Assembly: GCA_934725735.1 (NCBI GenBank)
Contig: CAKVCP010000075.1
Span: forward strand, 1-10,539
DNA from: an uncultured Thermoguttaceae bacterium
GTDB lineage: Bacteria > Planctomycetota > Planctomycetia > Pirellulales > Thermoguttaceae
Length of the DNA stretch: 10,539 nucleotides
Direction: 5' to 3'
The notes under the pieces are model-generated. The model did no database searches. It had not been told where the DNA came from and saw only the letters and a program-made list of their open reading frames with translations. Both the position numbers and the translations under genes were made by a program. Positions 1-7,092 of this stretch are shown here, in pieces; within the stretch, counting starts at the first letter, position 1; the number at the start of each line of letters is the position of its first letter.

Positions 1-3000
1 GGGTTGGCTAAGAGAATGGAGTATGCCCGCGGTTTGTATATTGTGCTCATGACCCTCATTTATGAGGATCTGAACGCGGAATTATGCCATCCTTACTCCG
101 AATATGACAGCGGAACTGGCAGTATGGTCGAAAGTAATCTGAAGAATTACTTTGAAGATTCTTTTGATTTGAGCGTCCTTCAGGATCAACTGGGGAAGGA
201 TAACCATAAAACGGAGCTTTTAGGCCGTGAGCTCATCGCTACGAGATTGGCGCAATGGTGCGTCAACGTTGTTGATTTCTCCGATCCCGACGCGACGATG
301 ACTCCTTTCTTCTTCGACCCGACGCCTTTCGACGGGTGGTGGGTCGACGGTTATGACTGGATCGACGGCGTTGGCGACGACGGTAATCATGCCGTGACGA
401 CAACGGGGGATAATCTTTGGAAATTAAATGGATGGTCTAATCTCGCTGATCCTCCAGTCAACTTTCTTTTCTCTGTTTCAAACGGTCTACCTTCAGAGCA
501 GATGTGCGATTATTTCTGCGCCGCGTTTGACGAAGGTAAGGCGTATCAAAAAGGAGGTAAAGTCGACGAACTCCTCAACTGGATGAACCGAGATATTGAA
601 AAACTCAGCGATCAGACAAAAGATCTTGGCTTCCGCCTGGTATGGGGGATGGAACGTCCTGACTTGGTTTTGACTGAAACGTTAAATTTTCATGATCTAG
701 GAATTGCAGATACCAATATTGAATGGCATAAGACGAACGCCCCTTCCGACGAAGTAGGGTATGTTAAGGATGGCGACGATAATGATTTCGATCAAGTTCG
801 TCGTCCAAAAGGTTCAAGCTATTTAGAGCTGTACTGCACCGCGAATCCTCACGTCCCTCAATCAAGCGAATTATACGTTGAGGACGGCGGGGTTTGGAAG
901 TTGTGTCTTTCGAAAGAGCTTCCCGGTTATAAAGACGCTGGCACAGAGACAGACTCTCATACTGGGTCTGAATATAACTGGGATCGTGAGCTTGTGTTGC
1001 CTGTTTGGCGTGTGGCGATTAGCGAAAGTTCTGATCCGCTCTCATTAAACGATTATCCCGGTTCTGTGGATGAGCGGTTTAAGACCACGAATAGCCCATA
1101 CCTTGTCAAAGCTGAAAATAGCGTGATTAATCGTTTGAGTCCCCAAAAGGTTGGTACTAAGTATTACAACGACTTCAGCCTCTTCTCGATGCAACCTCGT
1201 CAGTTTAGGAATACGCCTCTGCTGAAGACGAACGACGTTGGGAATATTTCTTATCTCGATCCCTTGCGGAAGATTGGAACCGATCTCAAGCCTGTGATTG
1301 GAAATCCTGAAGAGATTGCGGATCCCATTATGGTTCCTTCGTGGTTGAAGTATTACGACTTCTTCTCGGCCAATATTCTTGGATCGGCAGTCGCCAAGGC
1401 ATATGACGACGATCGATTAAATAAAGCAGTATTGCCTCCAGCTTCTTCGCCGGATGAAAAGAAGAACGCGCGTCTTTTGGCCGCTCATCGTAGAGAGATT
1501 GACCTTGATCGAATCCTCTGGTTTGCCAATTTTTCAATAGGCGGCGATTCGACGTTGTCGGGCGCTAGTAATTTGCCTGACGGACTCAGGACATTTGTAA
1601 AAACGGATGCGTCAAGGACGTTGCTTGAACCCAATCACTACCTTGTTGTAGGTCCTGAGGTTCAACGAGAATTGGGATCGGCTGTTGCGGGCGCGACAAC
1701 TGAAGAAGATCCAAATAGACAATACGGACAGAAGCACGGCGTCAAAGGGTTTACTATTGATTTGAACGATCTTAATTACGATCCAGACGCTCCTGGAACT
1801 CCCTCTCGCAAATACGAATACATGGTGGCGAGTTCTATTGTTGGGAACCAAGGGTTTAATATCTCTGAGCCGCTGTGGACGATTCCTGGAAAGGATCCTT
1901 ACTATAACGATCAGGATAAAAAAATCAGCAATGCTGACGATTTCTATCCTGCTCAGCCGGTGGGTGGACCGTATCCGGAAACGGGGGTATATGACGTACC
2001 TTTCGACATGCCGATTTCCTGGGGAACTCGAGACCCTGAGACTGTTGATCGGTTAGGAACGGGGTATGACGACTTCTTGGAGAAGAAAGTTGCGAATTAT
2101 CCCCTTGTCAAGGATGAGTTGTTTGGATTGGGAACGATTCCTGATTACAAAACAGCGTTCCTCCAAAGGGCGGCGGATCCTAATCGTCCTTACCATCCTC
2201 TCCTTAATCCGTACATTACCGTTGACTGGAACGTCATGGATTTGACCATATTCAACGGGGAGGTCGAGACTGCAACACTGGACACTGATATTAATGATCG
2301 TAACAAACGCTTGTTCTCCAGTGACGACGATTATCGTTGGAAGGATACAGAGAACCAGATCCAATTGCCTAAGAGTCTTCCCCTTGGTTTAGAGGACGAC
2401 GATAACGAGCTGGCTTTAAAAGATGTTTTCAGCTCGCGAGCATGGGGTTCTGCTGAACAAAAGATGTTCTCTCCGAATTGGGCGAGCGGCGCTCGGCCCA
2501 ATCCTTGGGCGAGAGCGTTTAAATCCTGCGATAAAAAAGCAGGATTGGAACATCCAGCTTACCCACCGGAACCGGAGAGCGGATCGACTGCGCGTACTAC
2601 TGTAAAAGACGGAAAGTACGTTGCGGCAAGGTTTTTCCCAGCGCATACGCTTGGCGGGTATAATAATCGCGGCGCCTTTGAGACGATTGAGGGAACTAGC
2701 CAGAAGTGGTATAGCAACCTTAACAATCAAGTTGACTTCCAGAACAAATTCCAGTCGCCGAACAACTCGACGAATATTCCCGAAGATTACTACTACGCTC
2801 CGCACACGCCTTTCGAACATCTTGTTTGGAACGACGCGCCGTTCAGCAACCCGGTTGAACTCCTTCTTGTTCCCGCCAGTTCGCCTGGACGCTTTGGCTT
2901 AGAGTTTATCAAAGCTCAGAAAGAAGGATGGAATCTCGAGAAGCTTTACCATCTTGAATCGGATAAGCGCGGAGCTTTAGGTTCTTACGGTATTTACGGC

Positions 3001-4398
3001 TATGACGGTTGGTATAACAAGAAGAATGTTCCGGATGACGACGAGCGAAAGAAGCTTGACGACAAAGGAACAATGGGGCCGTACCTCAATTTCTTTGCAA
3101 CTTCAAAGAAGCCGGGCGAAACGCTCCACTTGGTCAGCTTGCTTGATTTTGTCCGCGTTCCTTCTTTGGAAGTCGACGCGAAGAAAATGATGACAAATCC
3201 CGAAGGAGACACGATTCTTGACGAAGACCGCAACTACTTATGGCGTTCTACTCATCGAGAGTCCGCCAAGGTTAATCTGAACACGGTTACCGAGGCCGCC
3301 TGGAATGCGTTGTTGTCTCCTAAGAACCTAACGTCCAAGACGCCATGGGAGCGCTTCATCAACTGGCGCCGTCCGTTCACTATGGCGGACGACGACCAGG
3401 ACGGTACCCCTGATAGGTTGGCGGAAATGGTACAAGCCTATTTCCAGCCGTCTTATACGACGTCCCTTTGGACTCAAATGGATCAATCGTCGGCGCCTGT
3501 TCCTGGTTTTTCGACGCTACTTGCAGGCTCCAACTGCTACGTAGACGACGACAACGCGTTGTTCAAGGGTCCGCTTTTTGACAATTATCAAAATGTGTTT
3601 GGCAGCGGTTCGTATGATTCAACTGATCCTGCCAATCCCCAGAATAAGCCTTTTACCGACCTAGGTAGTTATACTTATCGGTATCGTGTCGGCGACAAAG
3701 ATTATTTTGGAACAACGGACGGCGGTTCAGCGTCTCTTTCGGGGCTTGGAATCACTCCTCCTGACAGCTTGAAGGCTATTTTGGATAGTTTAGCGCCTAA
3801 GGATGAGAATGGTAAGCCTAATGGGAACGGCGTTGTTAGCTTCCAGCCTTCGCAGAGTTACCAAACTCAGACACGAACGGTCGGCTTAGATATCGTCAAC
3901 TTCGCGGATGGAACTTCCAACGATCTAGGGGATATCATTGACAACCTTGCGAAAGATAAGCCGGATGGAACTCCTGAAGACGGCGTCTCGTCGTATGAGC
4001 CGCTCAATAGCCGCGGCAACCTCTATGAAGCGACTGCGGAAATGCAACGACTTTCCAGTTTGACGACGAATCGTTCCAACGTTTTCGCCGCATGGGTGAC
4101 GGTTGGGTATTTTGAGCTTGAACGTTGTAATCCTGGCGTTAATATGCCGGAGTACGATCCTGACGGCAATCAGTTAACGATCGCTAATCTTCAGGATCCC
4201 AACTACAAGTGGTATTATTACTACCAGGCGATCTATCCCGACGGATACACCTACGGAAAAGAACTAGGGTCGGACGATGGAGAAGTGAAGCGTCATCGCG
4301 GATTCTCGATCATTGATCGTTCGATTCCTATCGATTTCCGTCGAGGTAATTCCGTGAATTATCAAGACGCGATTATCATGAAACGAATTATCGACTGA
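1..4398 (+). CDS. Giant planctomycete-type protein with GspK-like VNLNT motif (5' partial)
   Basis: The frame is open to the left edge, so the gene is 5' truncated; the TTG at 4 is unlikely to be the true start. Residues are counted from that TTG (1464 residues). No enzyme motif is recognised. Visible blocks are: RELIATRLAQWCVNVVDF and following DPD..MTPF (about 75-102), VWGMERPDLVLTETLNFHD (213-231), VNLNTV (1090-1095), a calcium-loop-like DDDQDGTPD (1129-1137), and NRSNVFAAWVTVGYFELE close to the end (from 1356). I recall these blocks from large uncharacterised planctomycete proteins, though I cannot search. The VNLNT segment resembles the motif of the T2SS minor pseudopilin GspK, so a role in a type II secretion or pilin-like apparatus is a guess. 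The protein is rich in Asp, Tyr, Pro and Asn with few Cys, which suits an exported protein. Any signal peptide would lie upstream. The gene is followed by an intrinsic terminator. Confidence 0.8.
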   Translation, partial: GLAKRMEYARGLYIVLMTLIYEDLNAELCHPYSEYDSGTGSMVESNLKNYFEDSFDLSVLQDQLGKDNHKTELLGRELIATRLAQWCVNVVDFSDPDATMTPFFFDPTPFDGWWVDGYDWIDGVGDDGNHAVTTTGDNLWKLNGWSNLADPPVNFLFSVSNGLPSEQMCDYFCAAFDEGKAYQKGGKVDELLNWMNRDIEKLSDQTKDLGFRLVWGMERPDLVLTETLNFHDLGIADTNIEWHKTNAPSDEVGYVKDGDDNDFDQVRRPKGSSYLELYCTANPHVPQSSELYVEDGGVWKLCLSKELPGYKDAGTETDSHTGSEYNWDRELVLPVWRVAISESSDPLSLNDYPGSVDERFKTTNSPYLVKAENSVINRLSPQKVGTKYYNDFSLFSMQPRQFRNTPLLKTNDVGNISYLDPLRKIGTDLKPVIGNPEEIADPIMVPSWLKYYDFFSANILGSAVAKAYDDDRLNKAVLPPASSPDEKKNARLLAAHRREIDLDRILWFANFSIGGDSTLSGASNLPDGLRTFVKTDASRTLLEPNHYLVVGPEVQRELGSAVAGATTEEDPNRQYGQKHGVKGFTIDLNDLNYDPDAPGTPSRKYEYMVASSIVGNQGFNISEPLWTIPGKDPYYNDQDKKISNADDFYPAQPVGGPYPETGVYDVPFDMPISWGTRDPETVDRLGTGYDDFLEKKVANYPLVKDELFGLGTIPDYKTAFLQRAADPNRPYHPLLNPYITVDWNVMDLTIFNGEVETATLDTDINDRNKRLFSSDDDYRWKDTENQIQLPKSLPLGLEDDDNELALKDVFSSRAWGSAEQKMFSPNWASGARPNPWARAFKSCDKKAGLEHPAYPPEPESGSTARTTVKDGKYVAARFFPAHTLGGYNNRGAFETIEGTSQKWYSNLNNQVDFQNKFQSPNNSTNIPEDYYYAPHTPFEHLVWNDAPFSNPVELLLVPASSPGRFGLEFIKAQKEGWNLEKLYHLESDKRGALGSYGIYGYDGWYNKKNVPDDDERKKLDDKGTMGPYLNFFATSKKPGETLHLVSLLDFVRVPSLEVDAKKMMTNPEGDTILDEDRNYLWRSTHRESAKVNLNTVTEAAWNALLSPKNLTSKTPWERFINWRRPFTMADDDQDGTPDRLAEMVQAYFQPSYTTSLWTQMDQSSAPVPGFSTLLAGSNCYVDDDNALFKGPLFDNYQNVFGSGSYDSTDPANPQNKPFTDLGSYTYRYRVGDKDYFGTTDGGSASLSGLGITPPDSLKAILDSLAPKDENGKPNGNGVVSFQPSQSYQTQTRTVGLDIVNFADGTSNDLGDIIDNLAKDKPDGTPEDGVSSYEPLNSRGNLYEATAEMQRLSSLTTNRSNVFAAWVTVGYFELERCNPGVNMPEYDPDGNQLTIANLQDPNYKWYYYYQAIYPDGYTYGKELGSDDGEVKRHRGFSIIDRSIPIDFRRGNSVNYQDAIIMKRIID

Positions 4399-4424
4399 TT
4401 CGTTTTCTGAGACGATTTTAAAAG

Positions 4425-4460
4425 ACCGGGCAGGGCGTTTCTTCTGCCCGGTTTTTCTTT
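4425..4460 (+). terminator. Rho-independent terminator after the giant gene
   Basis: A perfect 9-bp stem, ACCGGGCAG (4425-4433) with CTGCCCGGT (4444-4452), encloses a 10-nt loop and runs into a T-rich tract (TTTTTCTTTT overlapping the stem end). It begins 26 nt after the TGA at 4396-4398 and isolates the giant gene from the downstream reductase gene. Confidence 0.88.
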
Positions 4461-4468
4461 TACGCCTG

Positions 4469-4495
4469 TTGCGTTCTCCCATCAACTGATAAAAT
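4469..4495 (+). promoter_or_regulatory. Possible sigma70-like promoter for the flavodoxin-fold reductase
   Basis: TTGCGT (4469-4474) and TAAAAT (4490-4495) are separated by 15 nt and lie just after a terminator and 33 nt before the ATG. The position is right because the gene needs its own promoter here. The spacer is short and neither box is perfect, so this is tentative. Confidence 0.35.
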
Positions 4496-4528
4496 GAACT
4501 CGAATAATACCCAATAAAGGAATTGAAA

Positions 4529-5119
4529 ATGGAAAATAAGAAAGTTCTTGTGATATTGGCCCACCCCGACGCGAAAAATAGTTTCAATGGCGCCATTGCT
4601 CAGCGTACGATCGACGCTCTCTCCGCTCAGGGATACGAGCCTGTCTTTCGCGATCTCTACGCCGAAGGGTTTGATCCGATTATGACCTTGGCCGAAACGA
4701 AGGAACCTTCTTCCGCCGCGCCTCTTGCGATGCAAAAAGAGATGCAAGCGGTGAAAGAATGTGCCGGGATGGTTTTCATTCATCCGAATTGGTGGGGCGC
4801 TCCTCCTGCGATTCTCCTTGGATGGATTGATCGCGTATTACGCAACGGTTTTGCCTACGGTTTTACTGAATCGGGTCCGTGGCAAGGCCTTTCAGATAAA
4901 GTTGTGCAAGTCTTCACGACCTCCAACACGCCGAGAGATTATGAAATTAACGCGTACGGCGATCCCCTCGAGAAGTTTTGGGGAACGCTCGTCTTTGGCG
5001 TCGTCGGATCGAGCTCTTTTGAACGTCGAAATTTCGAACAGATCATCATGAGCGACGACGCGCAGCGCAAGGGATGGCTGAACGACGTTAAATCGATAAT
5101 CCGTCGTCGTTTTATTTGA
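4529..5119 (+). CDS. NAD(P)H:quinone-type oxidoreductase, flavodoxin-2 fold
   Basis: This 196-residue protein matches the NAD(P)H dehydrogenase (quinone) / flavodoxin-like fold family (KefF, MdaB, YwrO, NQO1 type). These cytoplasmic FMN or FAD enzymes transfer two electrons from NAD(P)H to quinones or other acceptors. The N-terminal beta strand followed by AHPD (11-14) and S18 forms the flavin-phosphate loop region. The core signature FIHPNWWGAPPAILLGWIDR (83-102) followed by GFAYGF (107-112) is typical of the family, and the length is normal. The ATG at 4529 is chosen over the in-frame TTG at 4523 because AAAGGA (4516-4521) lies 7 nt before it. The true acceptor cannot be read from sequence. 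No KefC-like potassium channel gene is adjacent, so a KefF ancillary role is unsupported. The gene stands alone between a terminator and the tRNA genes. Confidence 0.88.
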   Translation: MENKKVLVILAHPDAKNSFNGAIAQRTIDALSAQGYEPVFRDLYAEGFDPIMTLAETKEPSSAAPLAMQKEMQAVKECAGMVFIHPNWWGAPPAILLGWIDRVLRNGFAYGFTESGPWQGLSDKVVQVFTTSNTPRDYEINAYGDPLEKFWGTLVFGVVGSSSFERRNFEQIIMSDDAQRKGWLNDVKSIIRRRFI

Positions 5120-5136
5120 TAGGCGTTGACGAAAGT

Positions 5137-5154
5137 ATTTTCCTTGGGGAAAAT
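5137..5154 (+). terminator. Possible weak terminator hairpin after the reductase
   Basis: ATTTTCC (5137-5143), loop TTGG, GGAAAAT (5148-5154) forms a perfect 7-bp hairpin 17 nt after the TGA. Only a short, interrupted T stretch follows, so termination efficiency is doubtful. Confidence 0.3.
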
Positions 5155-5168
5155 TTGAAGTTTCTCCC

Positions 5169-5196
5169 TTGACCATACGGCTGAGCGCCATACAAT
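5169..5196 (+). promoter_or_regulatory. Sigma70-like promoter of the tRNA-Phe pair
   Basis: TTGACC (5169-5174) and TACAAT (5191-5196) are 16 nt apart, each one base from consensus. Transcription would start near 5203, about 25 nt before the first tRNA, which is a normal 5' leader length. It is the best promoter match I see in the window. Confidence 0.65.
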
Positions 5197-5206
5197 TTTA
5201 TTAAAT

Positions 5207-5225
5207 CGTGCTCATGATGAGCGCG
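5207..5225 (+). other. Leader hairpin just upstream of tRNA-Phe
   Basis: CGTGCTCA-TGA-TGAGCGCG forms an 8-bp stem with one G-T pair and a 3-nt loop, ending 3 nt before the mature tRNA 5' end. It lies in the pre-tRNA leader removed by RNase P. A role in processing or stability is inference. Confidence 0.4.
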
Positions 5226-5228
5226 AGA

Positions 5229-5301
5229 GGGTAGGTAGCTCAGTTGGTAGAGCACAGGACTGAAAATCCTGGTGTCGGCGGTTCGATCCCGCCCCTGCCC
5301 A
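5229..5301 (+). tRNA. tRNA-Phe (GAA), first copy
   Basis: The full cloverleaf folds. The acceptor is GGGTAGG/CCTGCCC with one T-G pair, and the D stem is GCTC/GAGC with the AGTTGGTA loop. The anticodon stem is CAGGA/TCCTG with loop CTGAAAA, giving anticodon GAA at 5262-5264. The variable loop is five bases, and the T stem is GGCGG/CCGCC with loop TTCGATC. The discriminator is A. The 3' CCA is not encoded (the sequence continues TT), so a CCA-adding enzyme is needed. It decodes UUU and UUC. Confidence 0.97.
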
Positions 5302-5329
5302 TTAGGCTTTACGCCTTTGGGTTTGTTTT

Positions 5330-5402
5330 GGGTAGGTAGCTCAGTTGGTAGAGCACAGGACTGAAAATCCTGGTGTCGGCGGTTCGATCCCGCCCCTGCC
5401 CA
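5330..5402 (+). tRNA. tRNA-Phe (GAA), second identical copy
   Basis: This copy is identical over all 73 bases to the one at 5229-5301, with anticodon GAA at 5363-5365 and again no encoded CCA. A 28-nt spacer separates the two, and no promoter is seen in the spacer, so they are probably cotranscribed and cut apart. A T6 run at 5403-5408 directly follows and may help end the transcript. Exact identity of the copies points to recent duplication or gene conversion. Confidence 0.97.
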
Positions 5403-5461
5403 TTTTTTATTTCTTGTGCTTCGCGTATGACGGTCTGGTATTCTCCTTTTCTGAGACGACG

Positions 5462-5467
5462 TATAAT
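5462..5467 (+). promoter_or_regulatory. TATAAT -10 box upstream of the exoribonuclease gene
   Basis: A perfect TATAAT lies 90 nt before the exoribonuclease ATG. No good -35 hexamer is found at 16-18 nt upstream (TATTCT at 17 nt is poor), so an activator or a weak promoter is possible. If used, it would give a leader of about 80 nt holding the mini-ORF and hairpin. Confidence 0.4.
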
Positions 5468-5488
5468 AGAGGTTAAGATTTTACGGAT

Positions 5489-5520
5489 CCCGCAAGGAGA
5501 GGAGTCTCGTTATGCGCGGG
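5489..5520 (+). other. Possible RNA hairpin covering a ribosome binding site
   Basis: CCCGC (5489-5493) can pair with GCGGG (5516-5520). Inside it GAGA (5497-5500) can pair with TCTC (5505-5508). The fold would bury the AAGGAG/GGAG sequence and the ATG at 5512. Long internal loops make its stability uncertain. Confidence 0.3.
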
Positions 5521-5532
5521 TTCGCATTTTAA
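5512..5532 (+). CDS. Six-codon leader mini-ORF (MRGFAF)
   Basis: ATG CGC GGG TTC GCA TTT TAA is preceded by AAGGAG (5494-5499) and GGAG (5501-5504), with the latter 7 nt before the ATG: the strongest ribosome binding site in this leader. The stop codon is in frame with, and 24 nt before, the ATG of the exoribonuclease gene. It could be a leader peptide, a ribosome-loading site for translational coupling, or chance. No family or function is recognised. Confidence 0.25.
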   Translation: MRGFAF

Positions 5533-5556
5533 ACATTACTTAATTGTCAGGTTCTC

Positions 5557-6516
5557 ATGAGTCGACTGTTTGTCAATCAAATAAAAGAAAACGACGCTAT
5601 TTCAGATATATACCGCGTTCAAGATAAAGTCTTTCGCACCGATAAACGCGGCGCGTGTTACCTTCAGCTGGTTTTAGGCGATAAGACGGGCTCTCTAACC
5701 GCTTTCTTGTGGAATACGACGGAGGAAGAATCCAAGAAGTTTGACGAAGGGGACTTTGTGCGTTGCGAAGGACGCGGACAACTTTATCAAGGCAAGCTTC
5801 AAGCGCATCTGACTAAGATCAAAAAAGTCGAGACGAGCGAAGTCGTCGGCGAGGATTTCGTTCAGTCCCCGTGCCATGATCTTGACCGTCTAGACGCGCG
5901 TCTTCGAGAAATGCTCGACACGGTGACGTCGCGCGATCTTCGTCTCGTGGTCGACGCTTTTTTGAACGACCATGAACTCATGAAACGATTCAAGCGCGTC
6001 TTTGCAGGTCTGCGCATCCATCACGCAAATCTTGGCGGACTCCTCGAACATACCGTCGCTATGATGGAACTTTCCGAGTTTGTCGGACGTCAGTACAGTC
6101 AAATCGTCGATCGTGAACTCCTTCTCGTCGGGGCCTTTTTGCACGACATTGGCAAAACGGAAGAGCTTTCGGATGATCCCGTCGCTCCTGCGTACACTGA
6201 CGGCGGACAGGCTCTCGGTCATCCATATTTGGGAGCCGAGCTTCTTGACCGTAAATTAATGGAGCTCAAGGCCGCTGGGGAGACGGTTGATCCGATTATT
6301 GCGTTGAAATTGAAACATATGATTCTTTCGCATCATGGGGTGATGGAATTTGGCGCGGTTAAGCTTCCGATGACGCGCGAGGCGATAGCGCTCCATCTTA
6401 TCGACGCGCTTGACGCCAAATTAAATGAATTTCAGAAGTTTATTCAAGAAGACGTCAACCGCGATAAGACGTGGACCAGCTATAATCCCGCGTTAGAACG
6501 GAAACTTTTAAAGTAA
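5557..6516 (+). CDS. yhaM: 3'-5' exoribonuclease, YhaM family (OB fold + HD domain)
   Basis: The 319-residue length is close to Bacillus YhaM (about 314). An N-terminal OB-fold nucleic-acid-binding domain (about 10-95, with RGACYLQLVLGDKTG) is followed by an HD metal-dependent phosphohydrolase domain. The HD motifs visible are HHANLGGLLEHT (155-166), the HD pair in LHDIGK (195-200), LSHHG (257-261) and the late Asp of LIDALDAK (281-288), all present. The family trims RNA, and in some cases single-stranded DNA, from the 3' end in the cytoplasm using Mn2+. The ATG at 5557 fits the family N terminus, MSRLFVNQIKEND, and an in-frame TAA at 5530-5532 prevents a longer start. Its own ribosome binding site is poor (CAGG at 5548-5551), unlike the mini-ORF just upstream. 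hslV starts 42 nt downstream, suggesting one transcript. Confidence 0.9.
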   Translation: MSRLFVNQIKENDAISDIYRVQDKVFRTDKRGACYLQLVLGDKTGSLTAFLWNTTEEESKKFDEGDFVRCEGRGQLYQGKLQAHLTKIKKVETSEVVGEDFVQSPCHDLDRLDARLREMLDTVTSRDLRLVVDAFLNDHELMKRFKRVFAGLRIHHANLGGLLEHTVAMMELSEFVGRQYSQIVDRELLLVGAFLHDIGKTEELSDDPVAPAYTDGGQALGHPYLGAELLDRKLMELKAAGETVDPIIALKLKHMILSHHGVMEFGAVKLPMTREAIALHLIDALDAKLNEFQKFIQEDVNRDKTWTSYNPALERKLLK

Positions 6517-6558
6517 GACACGTTATCTTCTTCTAAGCAAAACTCAATAGGACGAGAT

Positions 6559-7092
6559 ATGAAATCCAGAAGTACGACGATTTTAACAGTCCGTAGAGAC
6601 GGTCGTGTGGCGATTGGCGGCGACGGTCAGGTCACGTTTGGCTCCACGATCATGAAATCGGATACGCGCAAGATCCGTAAGCTTCTTAACGGGGAGGTGA
6701 TTACTGGGTTTGCGGGATCAACGGCGGACGCGTTTGCTTTGATGGAGCGCTTTGAAAATCGTTTGAAGGATTATCCAGGCAACATAACGCGCGCGGCGCT
6801 TGAACTTGCGAAGGAATGGCGAACCGATCGCGCGTTGCGTAAGCTTGAGGCGATGATGATTGTCGTTTCGAAGTCGGATACGCTCTTACTCACAGGGAAC
6901 GGAGACGTCGTTCAACCTACGGACGGTATTGCGGCGATCGGTTCAGGGGGTAATTTTGCCATGTCGGCGGCAAAGGCGCTGTTAGCTCATTCCAATCTTT
7001 CCGCGCGAGAAATCGTCGCCGAATCGCTAAAGATAGCGTCAGAGATCGACGTGTACACGAATTCGAACATAATTGTAGAGGAGTTGTCATGA
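6559..7092 (+). CDS. hslV: ATP-dependent protease peptidase subunit HslV (ClpQ)
   Basis: HslV forms the double-hexameric threonine peptidase chamber of the HslVU protease and degrades unfolded and regulatory proteins fed by HslU. The protein has 177 residues, the usual length. MKSRS is a five-residue propeptide, and Thr6 is the expected N-terminal nucleophile after processing. The supporting active-site residues are in register: D22 (mature 17) in [11 protein letters not shown]38 (mature 33) and S129 (mature 124) in IGSGGN. The family blocks [19 protein letters not shown] and [12 protein letters not shown] are intact. The start is supported by AGGA (6549-6552) 6 nt before the ATG. The stop overlaps the hslU start by 4 nt (ATGA), implying translational coupling and balanced subunit supply. 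Confidence 0.97.
   Translation: MKSRSTTILTVRRDGRVAIGGDGQVTFGSTIMKSDTRKIRKLLNGEVITGFAGSTADAFALMERFENRLKDYPGNITRAALELAKEWRTDRALRKLEAMMIVVSKSDTLLLTGNGDVVQPTDGIAAIGSGGNFAMSAAKALLAHSNLSAREIVAESLKIASEIDVYTNSNIIVEELS

Noticed and set aside
2416..2820. Antisense open frame of 134 codons inside the giant gene
   Set aside because: The protein is Arg-rich with no recognisable motif and no ribosome binding site, and overlaps a clearly coding frame. It is a shadow of that frame.
4523..4528. TTG at 4523 as start of the flavodoxin-fold reductase
   Set aside because: The ribosome binding site AAAGGA is 7 nt from the ATG at 4529 and only 1 nt from the TTG.
5126..5154. TTGACG / GAAAAT as an alternative tRNA promoter
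   Set aside because: Spacing is good (17 nt), but the -10 box is poor, overlaps a hairpin, and the TTGACC/TACAAT pair nearer the tRNA is better.
5229..5402. Two direct repeats as a CRISPR-like array
   Set aside because: The repeats are full tRNA cloverleafs, with only one 28-nt spacer.
5512..5559. Mini-ORF as an N-terminal extension of the YhaM protein
   Set aside because: An in-frame TAA at 5530-5532 separates them, and the ATG at 5557 matches the family N terminus.
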